Shown here one piece after another: positions 1 through 5,595 of a stretch of 5,595 nt of DNA. Position 1 is the stretch's first letter. Every line of letters begins with the position of its first letter. Under the pieces are notes generated by a model. The model did not search any database. It was not told the DNA's origin and was given only the letters and a program-made list of their open reading frames with translations. The position numbers and the translations under genes are program-made. This DNA is from Flavobacteriales bacterium (GTDB lineage: Bacteria > Bacteroidota > Bacteroidia > Flavobacteriales_E > Vicingaceae). Location: positions 1 through 5,595 of the forward strand of contig JAJCYN010000285.1 in the NCBI GenBank assembly GCA_029262915.1. The letters are read 5' to 3'.

Positions 1-265
1 CAGATTACCACAGAATGCAATTGTTCACGCTGAAAAATACCAAGATTATTCTGATGATAAAATTGCTGAAATCTATAAAGAAAAAGAAATTGCGGGTTGG
101 AAAAGGTATATGGAACATCCAGAGTTAAAAAAGGCCATCGAAGAATCTGGAGTTAAAAATTTGGCACAAGTTTATACTCAATTAAAATACACCAAAGAAA
201 AAAATAAAATTGCTTCAGACGGTCTGATCCAGTTAATGAAAGAGAAAGGGTTTATGAATTTTTAG
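1..265 (+). CDS. C-terminal fragment of an unrecognised protein (5' end outside window)
   Basis: An open frame runs from the left edge (first full codon at base 2) to a TAG at 263-265 and gives 87 residues. It is rich in Lys, Glu and Tyr, reads as mostly helical and has no membrane segment. It begins RLPQNAIVHAEKYQDYSDDK and ends KEKGFMNF. There is no initiation site for a whole protein inside the window, so this is the tail of a longer gene. The codon use (AAA, GAA, ATT) matches the neighbours and the frame is uninterrupted, which supports real coding. It converges on the TonB receptor gene with only 26 bp between the two stop codons, and no hairpin terminator is visible there. I do not recognise the family and assign no function. 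Confidence 0.7.
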   Translation, partial: RLPQNAIVHAEKYQDYSDDKIAEIYKEKEIAGWKRYMEHPELKKAIEESGVKNLAQVYTQLKYTKEKNKIASDGLIQLMKEKGFMNF

Positions 266-291
266 GTAGGGCAGTTCAAGAAAGATATTTT

Positions 292-2565
292 TTATTTCGA
301 TTTTTTGCTAATCAACGTATATCTAATTCCGAAAAAACCTCTAATTCCTTGATTAGCTGCATAAACATAAGTGGGATCAAAAGTATATCCATTTGGGTTG
401 TCTGGTGAATTTACATTTTTATCAAAAGGATCATTCGCTCTTAAAATAGAATTTTTTGGCGGAGTGAAATTGAGAAAGTTTTTTACTCCTCCATAAATTT
501 CCCAATTCTTTTTAAATTTTTTAGTAAGCTGAATATTTTGAATACTGTACCAGCCAGAATACTGGTCTCTAAAATCATTTTCTACTAAAGGAAGCTTCAT
601 TGGTCCATATACATTTCCAGAATAATCTATTGTAATGTTTGATTTATAAAACTTATAACTAACCGTAAAAGTTGCTGAAAAATTTTCCGTTAATAATTGT
701 TCTTCTCTAACCAATTCTCCATTTTCATCTTTATTTTTCTCATAAACATCTAAAAAAGTAACTCCTGCTATTATTTTTAATGGAGATTGAAAATTGAAAG
801 TAGCATTAAAACTTGCTCCCTCAGAAATGGCATAACCATCTATATTTTCATAAATAATTTGTTGAACATTAGTCTCATAATCTGGAGTTATTTTATTGGT
901 AAAGTAAGTATAAAAGAGACTGCCATCAAAATTGATAAATCCAAATTTAGTATTAATGAATTTTTGATAATGAATATTTCCATTAAAAGACCTTTCTGGA
1001 GCTAACTTTCCATTAACAATAACCTCTCTTGCTCCAGTAGTTGCTGCGTGTTCTTCGGTAAATAGATTAACAACCCGATACCCTGTTCCTAAACTAACCC
1101 TAATAACATCATTGTCATTTATCGACCTCTTATAATTAGCTCTTGGTGTAAAAATAGCACCATGTCTCGAATCTTGGTCATACCTTACTCCTAACAGTAA
1201 TTTATTCTTTTCATTTAGTGAAATTTCATCTTGTAAAAATAGTCCAGGTAAATACCCTTTATCTGGTTGGTTAATTGAATTTATTGTATCAAAGGATTGT
1301 GTTGCCGAGGTATTGTCATCATAAAATGTATAACGAAAAGCCGTTCCTAATAAAAAATTATGAGTATCCCACATCTTTTTATCCCAAAAAAGTTGAGTAA
1401 ACGCTATATTTTGCTGAGCAATATAAGAAGCATCACCATACCTTGAATTTTGATTATGATCAGAGTAAGAAAAACTTAAAAATATATTTTCTTTAACAGG
1501 TAATTGATATTTACTGATTAACTCATAACGAGTAGTATATATTGATTCTCCATAAATACTATCTCCACCTCTAAACTCAGGCGTCCATTGCATTTCTCCT
1601 CCCCATCTATCCTCATAAATAAAACGCATAGCAACCGAAGCTTCTCTATCCTTTTTACGTTTAAAACTCCATTTATTAAATATAGACGTTCTATCCTGAA
1701 GCGTTAAGTCTGTAAAATTATCGCCATTATTATCTATGGGGTTAGAATAATTAAAATAACTAATTCCTAGTGCTGATGTTGCTTTTCCAATTTTAAACTT
1801 GGTAGAAATGTCTGTATTTATTTCTTGCCAAGTTGTGCCAAAAATATCAAAAGAAAAAATAGGTGCTTTTTCAGGAGATTTTGTAATCACATTAATCAAT
1901 CCACCAACGGCTTCCGACCCAAACAATGTAGAAGCCGGACCTTTAACTACTTCTAACTGAGCGACCATACTATTCGGTATTCCATTTAATCCATAAACGG
2001 AAGAAAGACCTCCTACAATTGGCATTCCATCAATGGTTACCATTGTATAAGGTCCTTCCATACCATTAATATGGATATCTCCCGTATTACAAACACTGCA
2101 ATTTACCTGAGGTCGAACTCCGTTAACAATTTGTAATGCCTCAAATAAAGCTGGTGTTGGATTTTTCTTAAAATAAACAGGTTTAAATACTTCTATCGGA
2201 ACGGCAGATTCCATTAAAGAAACTTCCCTTAGCGTTCCTGTAACAACAAATTCTTCTAATTTTTGAGAAGTTTTTTCAGTACTAATAATCAACGTTATTA
2301 CCTCATCTGGTTTTACCTCTACAGTTTGTTTAAAATTTTTAAAACCCACTGCCGTAACCTTTATCGTGTATTTTTTTGGTAAAATATTTTCAATTATAAA
2401 TTTTCCATTTACATCGGAAGCACCTCCATAAGTCGTTCCTTCTAAACCAACATTTGCAAAAGGAATGATTTCATCACCACTCTTAACAACCCCTTTAATA
2501 CTTCCTTTTTGCTGTCCAAAAACCATAAACGGAGCAAAAAGAAGTGCAATTATTATTTTATTCAT
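292..2565 (-). CDS. TonB-dependent outer-membrane receptor with CarboxypepD_reg-like N-terminal domain
   Basis: A 757-residue outer-membrane active transporter that would use TonB/ExbBD energy to import a metal complex or similar ligand. I start it at the ATG at 2565, because it opens directly into a signal peptide (MNKIIIALLFAPFMVFGQ, cut near residue 17). The frame extends to a TTG at 2583, but that codon lies inside the probable -7 promoter box. Residues about 20-98 form a CarboxypepD_reg-like beta-sandwich. A TonB-box-like stretch (EEFVVTGT) lies at 105-111. The plug spans about 118-232, with INGMEGPYTMVTIDGMPIV, the EVVKGPAS segment and GSEAVGGLINVITK. The rest is the beta-barrel, ending in the aromatic-rich strand GIRGFFGIRYTL near the C-terminus. 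The length is normal. The plug contains Cys156-x-x-Cys159 (NCSVCN). The substrate cannot be read from sequence. Divergence from an MntR/DtxR regulator with a shared palindrome suggests metal-dependent repression and a metal-related ligand (inference). Confidence 0.93.
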   Translation of the reverse strand: MNKIIIALLFAPFMVFGQQKGSIKGVVKSGDEIIPFANVGLEGTTYGGASDVNGKFIIENILPKKYTIKVTAVGFKNFKQTVEVKPDEVITLIISTEKTSQKLEEFVVTGTLREVSLMESAVPIEVFKPVYFKKNPTPALFEALQIVNGVRPQVNCSVCNTGDIHINGMEGPYTMVTIDGMPIVGGLSSVYGLNGIPNSMVAQLEVVKGPASTLFGSEAVGGLINVITKSPEKAPIFSFDIFGTTWQEINTDISTKFKIGKATSALGISYFNYSNPIDNNGDNFTDLTLQDRTSIFNKWSFKRKKDREASVAMRFIYEDRWGGEMQWTPEFRGGDSIYGESIYTTRYELISKYQLPVKENIFLSFSYSDHNQNSRYGDASYIAQQNIAFTQLFWDKKMWDTHNFLLGTAFRYTFYDDNTSATQSFDTINSINQPDKGYLPGLFLQDEISLNEKNKLLLGVRYDQDSRHGAIFTPRANYKRSINDNDVIRVSLGTGYRVVNLFTEEHAATTGAREVIVNGKLAPERSFNGNIHYQKFINTKFGFINFDGSLFYTYFTNKITPDYETNVQQIIYENIDGYAISEGASFNATFNFQSPLKIIAGVTFLDVYEKNKDENGELVREEQLLTENFSATFTVSYKFYKSNITIDYSGNVYGPMKLPLVENDFRDQYSGWYSIQNIQLTKKFKKNWEIYGGVKNFLNFTPPKNSILRANDPFDKNVNSPDNPNGYTFDPTYVYAANQGIRGFFGIRYTLISKKSK

Positions 2566-2580
2566 AATTTTATTTTTTGA

Positions 2581-2613
2581 CAAATCTACATTTATTTTTA
2601 GACTAATCTAAAA
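2581..2613 (-). promoter_or_regulatory. Putative Bacteroidota promoter of the TonB receptor gene
   Basis: Read on the minus strand, TAGATTTG (2581-2588) matches the Bacteroidota -7 consensus TAnnTTTG. A 19-bp spacer separates it from TTTTAG (2608-2613), which is a weak -33 element because the consensus is TTTG/TTG. The transcript would start near 2575, only about 10 nt before the ATG at 2565. No Shine-Dalgarno sequence is present, as is usual in this phylum. The 18-bp palindrome lies in the spacer and -33 region, so a bound repressor would block this promoter. Confidence 0.55.
2596..2613. promoter_or_regulatory. Palindromic operator, probable MntR/DtxR-family binding site
   Basis: The sequence TTTTAGACTAATCTAAAA is an 18-bp palindrome with 8 of 9 base pairs matching (TTTTAGA / TCTAAAA arms around CTAA). 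It has the TTAG-N6-CTAA pattern seen in classical DtxR/IdeR operators (tox operator core TTAGGTTAGCCTAA). It lies between a DtxR-family gene and its divergent neighbour, over the receptor promoter. The palindrome is seen directly; binding by the adjacent repressor is inferred. Confidence 0.65.
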
Positions 2614-2616
2614 TTA

Positions 2617-2634
2617 TTTTTAACTAATTAAAAT
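2617..2634. promoter_or_regulatory. Second, degenerate operator-like palindrome
   Basis: TTTTTAACTAATTAAAAT keeps the ACTAAT core of the site at 2596-2613, is identical to it at 13 of 18 positions, and contains a near-perfect palindrome at 2618-2633 (TTTTAA / TTAAAA around CTAA). Its centre is 21 bp from the first, about two helical turns, so two bound dimers would lie on the same face of the DNA. It sits upstream of the -7 box of the regulator gene. Background AT-richness makes a chance match possible. Confidence 0.4.
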
Positions 2635-2664
2635 TATTTATTTTATATTTGCGAAAAATAAATA
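2635..2664. repeat. Perfect 10-bp AT-only inverted repeat around the regulator's -7 box
   Basis: TATTTATTTT (2635-2644) and AAAATAAATA (2655-2664) are exact reverse complements separated by 10 bases. The -7 box straddles the left arm and the loop, and the right arm ends 1 base before the ATG at 2666. Because transcription should begin near 2657, both arms would not be in the main transcript, so any role would be at DNA level. It may be a chance product of AT-rich sequence. Confidence 0.35.
2644..2651 (+). promoter_or_regulatory. Putative -7 box of the regulator/permease operon promoter
   Basis: TATATTTG, followed by C, matches the Bacteroidota -7 consensus TAnnTTTG. The -33 side is poor: only a T-tract at 2617-2621, 22 bp upstream and inside the second palindrome. 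Transcription would begin near 2657, giving a leader of about 9 nt before the ATG at 2666 and no Shine-Dalgarno sequence. The operator-like palindromes lie immediately upstream, so autoregulation is likely. Confidence 0.55.
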
Positions 2665-2665
2665 G

Positions 2666-3325
2666 ATGAATTCCTTTACAGAAGAAAATTATTTAAAAGC
2701 CATTTTTAAGTTAAGCTCTCCAGACACAGATGGCGTATCTACTAATTCCATTGCAGAGGAACTACAAACAAAAGCCTCTTCTGTTACTGATATGATTAAA
2801 AAATTATCGGATAAAAAATTGGTGAAATACAAAAAATATCAAGGAGTTAGTTTAACGAAAAAAGGAAAAATAATTGCAATTTCAATTGTTAGAAACCATC
2901 GATTATGGGAAGTTTTTCTAGTAGAAAAATTAAATTTTAAATGGGATGAAGTCCATGATTTAGCTGAAGATTTAGAACACATTAATTCAGAAAAAATGAC
3001 TGAAAGGTTGGATGAATTTCTTGAATTTCCAAAATATGACCCACACGGAGACCCAATTCCTGATAAAAACGGAAACGTTTACAACCATAAAGATGTAACC
3101 TTAGCCGATTTAAAACAAAATGAGAAAGGGATTGTTGTTGGCGTTAAAGAACATTCAAAAAGTTATTTGAATTACTTAGAAAGCATCAATTTAGTTTTAG
3201 GAGCAGAAATTAAAGTAGATGATATTATAGATTTTGACCGCTCCATGAGTGCCTCAGTAAATGGAAAAAAATTAGTTAATGTATCTCATCAGGCAAGTAA
3301 AAATCTGATAATTAAGAAATTATGA
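2666..3325 (+). CDS. MntR/DtxR-family metal-dependent transcriptional repressor
   Basis: A 219-residue cytoplasmic DNA-binding regulator, close to DtxR in length and longer than Bacillus MntR (about 142). Residues 1-65 form a winged helix-turn-helix (TEENYLKAIFKL, then SIAEELQTKASSVTDMIKKL and the wing YKKYQGVSLTKKG). Residues about 70-125 are the metal-binding dimerisation domain, and about 150-219 the FeoA/SH3-like domain. Against known structures, His78, Glu82 and His97 match DtxR His79, Glu83 and His98. Glu101, Glu104 and His105 match MntR Glu99, Glu102 and His103, with Glu rather than DtxR's Cys102. Asn8 replaces MntR Asp8/DtxR Met10, and Lys11 replaces MntR Glu11, so metal preference is uncertain. 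It overlaps the ZIP permease start by 4 bp (ATGA), which indicates an operon with coupled translation. Palindromes upstream suggest control of itself and of the divergent receptor. mntR is the nearest label, but I leave the symbol open. Confidence 0.92.
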   Translation: MNSFTEENYLKAIFKLSSPDTDGVSTNSIAEELQTKASSVTDMIKKLSDKKLVKYKKYQGVSLTKKGKIIAISIVRNHRLWEVFLVEKLNFKWDEVHDLAEDLEHINSEKMTERLDEFLEFPKYDPHGDPIPDKNGNVYNHKDVTLADLKQNEKGIVVGVKEHSKSYLNYLESINLVLGAEIKVDDIIDFDRSMSASVNGKKLVNVSHQASKNLIIKKL

Positions 3326-4149
3326 TAGAAGAATTAAAAACATTTGTAGAAAGTATTGATAGCCCTGTTGAACAAGCCTTGTATGCCTCTCTGTTTACAT
3401 GGGGAGTTACCGCTTTAGGAGCGGCTTTTGTGTTTTTCTTTAAATCTATGAATCGAGCTATTTTCGATGGAATGTTGGGTTTTACAGGTGGAGTTATGGT
3501 TGCTGCAAGTTTTTGGTCACTACTTAGTCCTGCTATTGAAATGTCTGAAGGAGATGGTTTTACAAAAGTTATTCCCGCTGCTTTAGGTTTTTTAGGTGGT
3601 GCCCTATTCCTTTTCAGCTTAGACAAAGTAATGCCTCATCTTCATATCAATTTTAGAGTCTCTGAAAAAGAAGGAGTAAAAACAGATTGGCATCGATCTA
3701 TACTCCTCGTCTTGGCCATAACACTCCATAACATACCAGAAGGGTTAGCTATTGGCGTTTTATTTGGTGGTGCTGCTATAGGCTATGAAGGGGCAAGTAT
3801 TGGTGGTGCAATTGCTTTAGCTATTGGAATCGGAATACAAAATTTCCCTGAAGGAATTGCCGTTTCTATGCCCCTTAGAAGACAAGGACTAAGTAGATGG
3901 AAAAGTTTTAATTATGGACAATTATCTGCCATTGTAGAACCAGTCGCAGCCGTTATAGGTGCATGGGCAGTTATGACTTTCCAACCTATTTTACCTTATG
4001 CTTTAGCATTTGCCGCTGGAGCAATGATTTTTGTTGTGGTGGAAGAAGTAATTCCTGAAACTCAAAGAGATAAATTTACTGATATTGCCGTACTTGGTTT
4101 TATAGGTGGATTTATTGTGATGATGACACTGGATGTTGGGTTGGGATAG
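3322..4149 (+). CDS. ZIP-family divalent metal permease, GufA/ZIP11-like
   Basis: A 275-residue inner-membrane permease that would move a divalent cation (Zn, Mn or Fe) into the cytoplasm. It has about eight hydrophobic segments (roughly 17-40, 49-68, 84-103, 126-150, 156-182, 197-218, 223-242, 254-273), the normal ZIP fold. Segment 4 carries the HNIPEG signature (His136, Asn137, Glu140) and segment 5 QNFPEG (Gln173, Asn174, Glu177). Glu206 (VEP) in segment 6 and Glu241/Glu242 in segment 7 are further candidate ligands. By comparison with BbZIP these residues form a binuclear metal site. DKVMPHLH at 101-108 and the short segment 3-4 loop fit the GufA subgroup. The ATG lies inside the regulator's stop region (ATGA overlap), so translation is probably coupled and the permease shares the metal-responsive promoter. 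The last 38 bp overlap the convergent barrel gene. Metal specificity cannot be assigned from sequence alone. Confidence 0.93.
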   Translation: MIEELKTFVESIDSPVEQALYASLFTWGVTALGAAFVFFFKSMNRAIFDGMLGFTGGVMVAASFWSLLSPAIEMSEGDGFTKVIPAALGFLGGALFLFSLDKVMPHLHINFRVSEKEGVKTDWHRSILLVLAITLHNIPEGLAIGVLFGGAAIGYEGASIGGAIALAIGIGIQNFPEGIAVSMPLRRQGLSRWKSFNYGQLSAIVEPVAAVIGAWAVMTFQPILPYALAFAAGAMIFVVVEEVIPETQRDKFTDIAVLGFIGGFIVMMTLDVGLG

Positions 4150-5044
4150 ATTTCTTAGTTTTTATTTTATAAGAAACTCCTATTCCATATACATTTCCTG
4201 TAGGCATATTCATAACTTTTAATTCAATTTTTGTTATTAGATTTAGTGCAATTTTATCTCCTAGCTTCCAATAAATTTCTGGTTGGTAATATAAAATACG
4301 TCTAGCCGAATTTTTTCTAACTAGCGTATTTGTTTTTGTGAAAATTGCTATACCATCTTCTCCATACCAGCCATTTATCGAATTTTTCAACCAAAATTCC
4401 GAGAATAATTTGACCCCAATTTCTAATGAATATAAGAACTCATTTCCTGGAGCAAAGTTGGTTACATCTACATTTGGCTTAAATCTATACTTGTACCCTA
4501 AATCTAAGTTAATATATGCCAGTAAAGGATATAACGATTTGCTTGTTTGGCTAATAACAGAAAGATCCCATTGTCCATCTCCAACCGGAACTACTTCTGC
4601 ATCTTTATTAAAAAATCCCGTAGGAGCTTTTCCTTCAACCATAAAAGTTTGTATAAACGGTTTCTTTAAAACATTGTATCGAATTGATGCTCTAATGTCT
4701 CCAAAGGAGCTAGTTGTTGCTCTATTAGGATCTACATCATCTACAAAACTTATGATGTAATAAGGAAGCTGAATTTTTGCATCTAACCGCTTATTTATTC
4801 CATAAGAGATATCTAAAAAAATACCTGAAGACTGACTCTTTCCATTAAAGAAAAAATTCTGTCGTTCTCCATTTTGGCATGGAAATAAACCACATTGAAA
4901 ATTAGTAGAACTAAACCTTGAATCTGCCGTTTGGTAAAAAAATGAAGTTTTAAAAGTTAAAGAATTGGTGTCTAATGTCCAAGCCCCACCATAAGAAGCT
5001 ATAGAAATTAATGTAAAAAACAGTATGGAGCTAACTTTTTTAAT
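4112..5044 (-). CDS. Putative outer-membrane beta-barrel protein (Phenol_MetA_deg/transporter-like), start codon uncertain
   Basis: About 310 residues. An amphipathic strand pattern runs throughout, with GDIRASIRYNVL (115-126), VEGKAPTGF (136-144), PVGDGQWDLSV (153-163) and DLGYKYRF (181-188), as in the MetA-pathway/transporter-like barrel family. It probably sits in the outer membrane; the substrate is unknown. The start is a puzzle. A clean signal peptide (xKKVSSILFFTLISIASYG) is preceded by ATT (5042-5044), not ATG, one base after the stop of the upstream gene. In-frame TTGs at 5086 and 5098 lie inside the upstream gene and would add 14-18 residues, a poor signal-peptide lead. There is no ATG in frame until far downstream. 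I chose ATT as giving the most sensible protein. Cys51 and Cys56 form a CxxxxC near the N-terminus. The last barrel strand ends near residue 294 (YGIGVSYKI), and a polar 16-residue tail follows that overlaps the ZIP gene. The frame is otherwise intact. Confidence 0.72.
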   Translation of the reverse strand: MKKVSSILFFTLISIASYGGAWTLDTNSLTFKTSFFYQTADSRFSSTNFQCGLFPCQNGERQNFFFNGKSQSSGIFLDISYGINKRLDAKIQLPYYIISFVDDVDPNRATTSSFGDIRASIRYNVLKKPFIQTFMVEGKAPTGFFNKDAEVVPVGDGQWDLSVISQTSKSLYPLLAYINLDLGYKYRFKPNVDVTNFAPGNEFLYSLEIGVKLFSEFWLKNSINGWYGEDGIAIFTKTNTLVRKNSARRILYYQPEIYWKLGDKIALNLITKIELKVMNMPTGNVYGIGVSYKIKTKKSIPTQHPVSSSQ

Positions 5045-5045
5045 T

Positions 5046-5595
5046 TTAGTAAATTGAAATTCCAGGATAAAAAGCTCCCCAAGCAAACCAATATCCAATA
5101 AAAGATTCTGTTTTCGTTAACCTTGCACCTTGTCTAGTTCCACTTACCGCCTCTCCAAAAATATTCCATCTATTCCCTTCATTGTCTTTCATTATAATTG
5201 GTAGAGAATCTTGAACTGGTTCAAAACTTAAACTGAAATCATTTTTATATGCAACCATAAAATTGTCATTTTTGCTTCCGCAAATAACCGAACCTATATC
5301 TAAAATAGCCCTAACAGAATCCTTAAACAATTCAATAGAATAAACCTTATTGTTTCCAATAACTCCTAATACTCTTTCCTTGGCAGGAAGACGGTTATCT
5401 AAAGGTGTTACTGGAAAAAGAAGGCTCGAATTGTTTGTTTTAAAATCTCCATAAGGATAATTTGTATAATCTCTAGAAAAACCAGTATTATCAGAAACTA
5501 TTAAAGAATTTGGATACATTGTTTTCCATGTTTTCCATGTAGTTTCCACTAACCGATATGTCTCAGGTTTTTGAGTAATTAAAATTCCATTTACA
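5046..5595 (-). CDS. DUF3179-domain protein, C-terminal part (5' end outside window)
   Basis: The open frame enters from the right edge and ends at a TAA at 5046-5048, giving 182 residues. A GTG at 5549 is in frame, but coding continues through it to the edge (VNGILITQKPETYRL...), so it is not the start. It shows the conserved pattern of the DUF3179 C-terminal half: TWKTWKTMYPNSLIVS, then YPYGDF, FPVTPLDNRLPAKERVLGV, then SGTRQGARLTKTESFIGYWF and the ending FAWGAFYPGISIY. The WFAW-aFyP ending is the clearest family mark. The biochemical role of DUF3179 is not established as far as I know. It is followed after 1 bp by the putative outer-membrane barrel gene on the same strand, so the two are almost certainly co-transcribed, with the promoter beyond the window. 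Confidence 0.85.
   Translation of the reverse strand, partial: VNGILITQKPETYRLVETTWKTWKTMYPNSLIVSDNTGFSRDYTNYPYGDFKTNNSSLLFPVTPLDNRLPAKERVLGVIGNNKVYSIELFKDSVRAILDIGSVICGSKNDNFMVAYKNDFSLSFEPVQDSLPIIMKDNEGNRWNIFGEAVSGTRQGARLTKTESFIGYWFAWGAFYPGISIY

Noticed and set aside
266..291. Terminator between the left partial gene and the TonB receptor
   Set aside because: The 26-bp gap and its flanks contain T-runs but no GC-bearing stem that could form a hairpin.
787..1005. 72-codon plus-strand open frame inside the TonB receptor gene
   Set aside because: It is antisense to well-conserved barrel sequence, has no family signature, and is a by-product of AT-rich coding.
2566..2583. TTG at 2583 as the start of the TonB receptor (six extra residues)
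   Set aside because: The TTG lies within the TAGATTTG -7 box on the minus strand, and the ATG at 2565 begins a standard signal peptide.
3312..3626. 104-codon minus-strand open frame opposite the ZIP gene
   Set aside because: It is antisense to the recognisable ZIP N-terminus, and its Lys/Pro-rich composition is typical of a shadow frame.
4151..4176. TTTCTTA / TAAGAAA inverted repeat just after the ZIP stop codon, as a terminator
   Set aside because: The stem is only 7 bp and AT-rich, the loop is 12 bases, no T-tract follows on either strand, and it lies within the coding part of the barrel gene.
4338..4760. 140-codon plus-strand open frame opposite the barrel gene
   Set aside because: It lies entirely antisense to the barrel frame, which has conserved strand motifs, and shows no domain of its own.
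5521..5545. 9-bp tandem repeat (GTTTTCCAT twice) in the DUF3179 gene
   Set aside because: It encodes WKTWKT, which fits the normal TW-x-x-W pattern of this family, so it need not be a recent duplication.
5046..5549. Complete small gene starting at the GTG at 5549
   Set aside because: The frame is open to the window edge and the upstream residues continue the DUF3179-like sequence, so the gene is partial.

Overview
The window reads as a piece of a low-GC Bacteroidota chromosome, most likely from the class Flavobacteriia. The evidence is the strongly AT-rich composition, the lack of Shine-Dalgarno sequences before the starts, TAnnTTTG-type -7 promoter boxes, a TonB-dependent receptor with an N-terminal CarboxypepD_reg-like domain and a signal peptide ending in FGQ, and MntR/DtxR and GufA-type ZIP proteins typical of that group. 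I see no mobile element, CRISPR array, rRNA or tRNA.

Layout. (1) Bases 1-265 (+) hold the 3' end of an unrecognised gene. (2) Bases 292-2565 (-) hold a complete TonB-dependent outer-membrane receptor, convergent with gene 1. (3) Bases 2566-2665 are a 100-bp divergent control region with a promoter for each side, an 18-bp DtxR-like palindrome, a degenerate second copy 21 bp away, and an AT-only 10-bp inverted repeat over the regulator's -7 box. (4) Bases 2666-3325 (+) encode an MntR/DtxR-family metal-dependent repressor. It overlaps by 4 bp (ATGA) a ZIP-family (GufA/ZIP11-like) metal permease at 3322-4149 (+). (5) Converging on these from the right are a putative outer-membrane beta-barrel protein (4112-5044, -) and, 1 bp upstream of it, the 3' part of a DUF3179-domain gene (5046-5595, -) that runs off the window.

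How it fits together. The central three genes look like a metal-uptake unit: a TonB-dependent receptor for crossing the outer membrane, a ZIP permease for crossing the inner membrane, and a metal-sensing repressor encoded with the permease. The repressor probably controls both directions through the palindrome between them. The metal is not determined by the sequence. The regulator has an MntR-like Glu at the position where DtxR has Cys, but Asn and Lys where Bacillus MntR has Asp8 and Glu11, so Mn(II), Fe(II) and Zn(II) all remain open.

The most unusual points are the compact double-palindrome divergent control region, the altered metal site of the regulator, a Cys-x-x-Cys in the receptor plug, and the barrel gene having no ATG before its signal peptide (only an ATT one base after the preceding stop codon, or distant TTGs).
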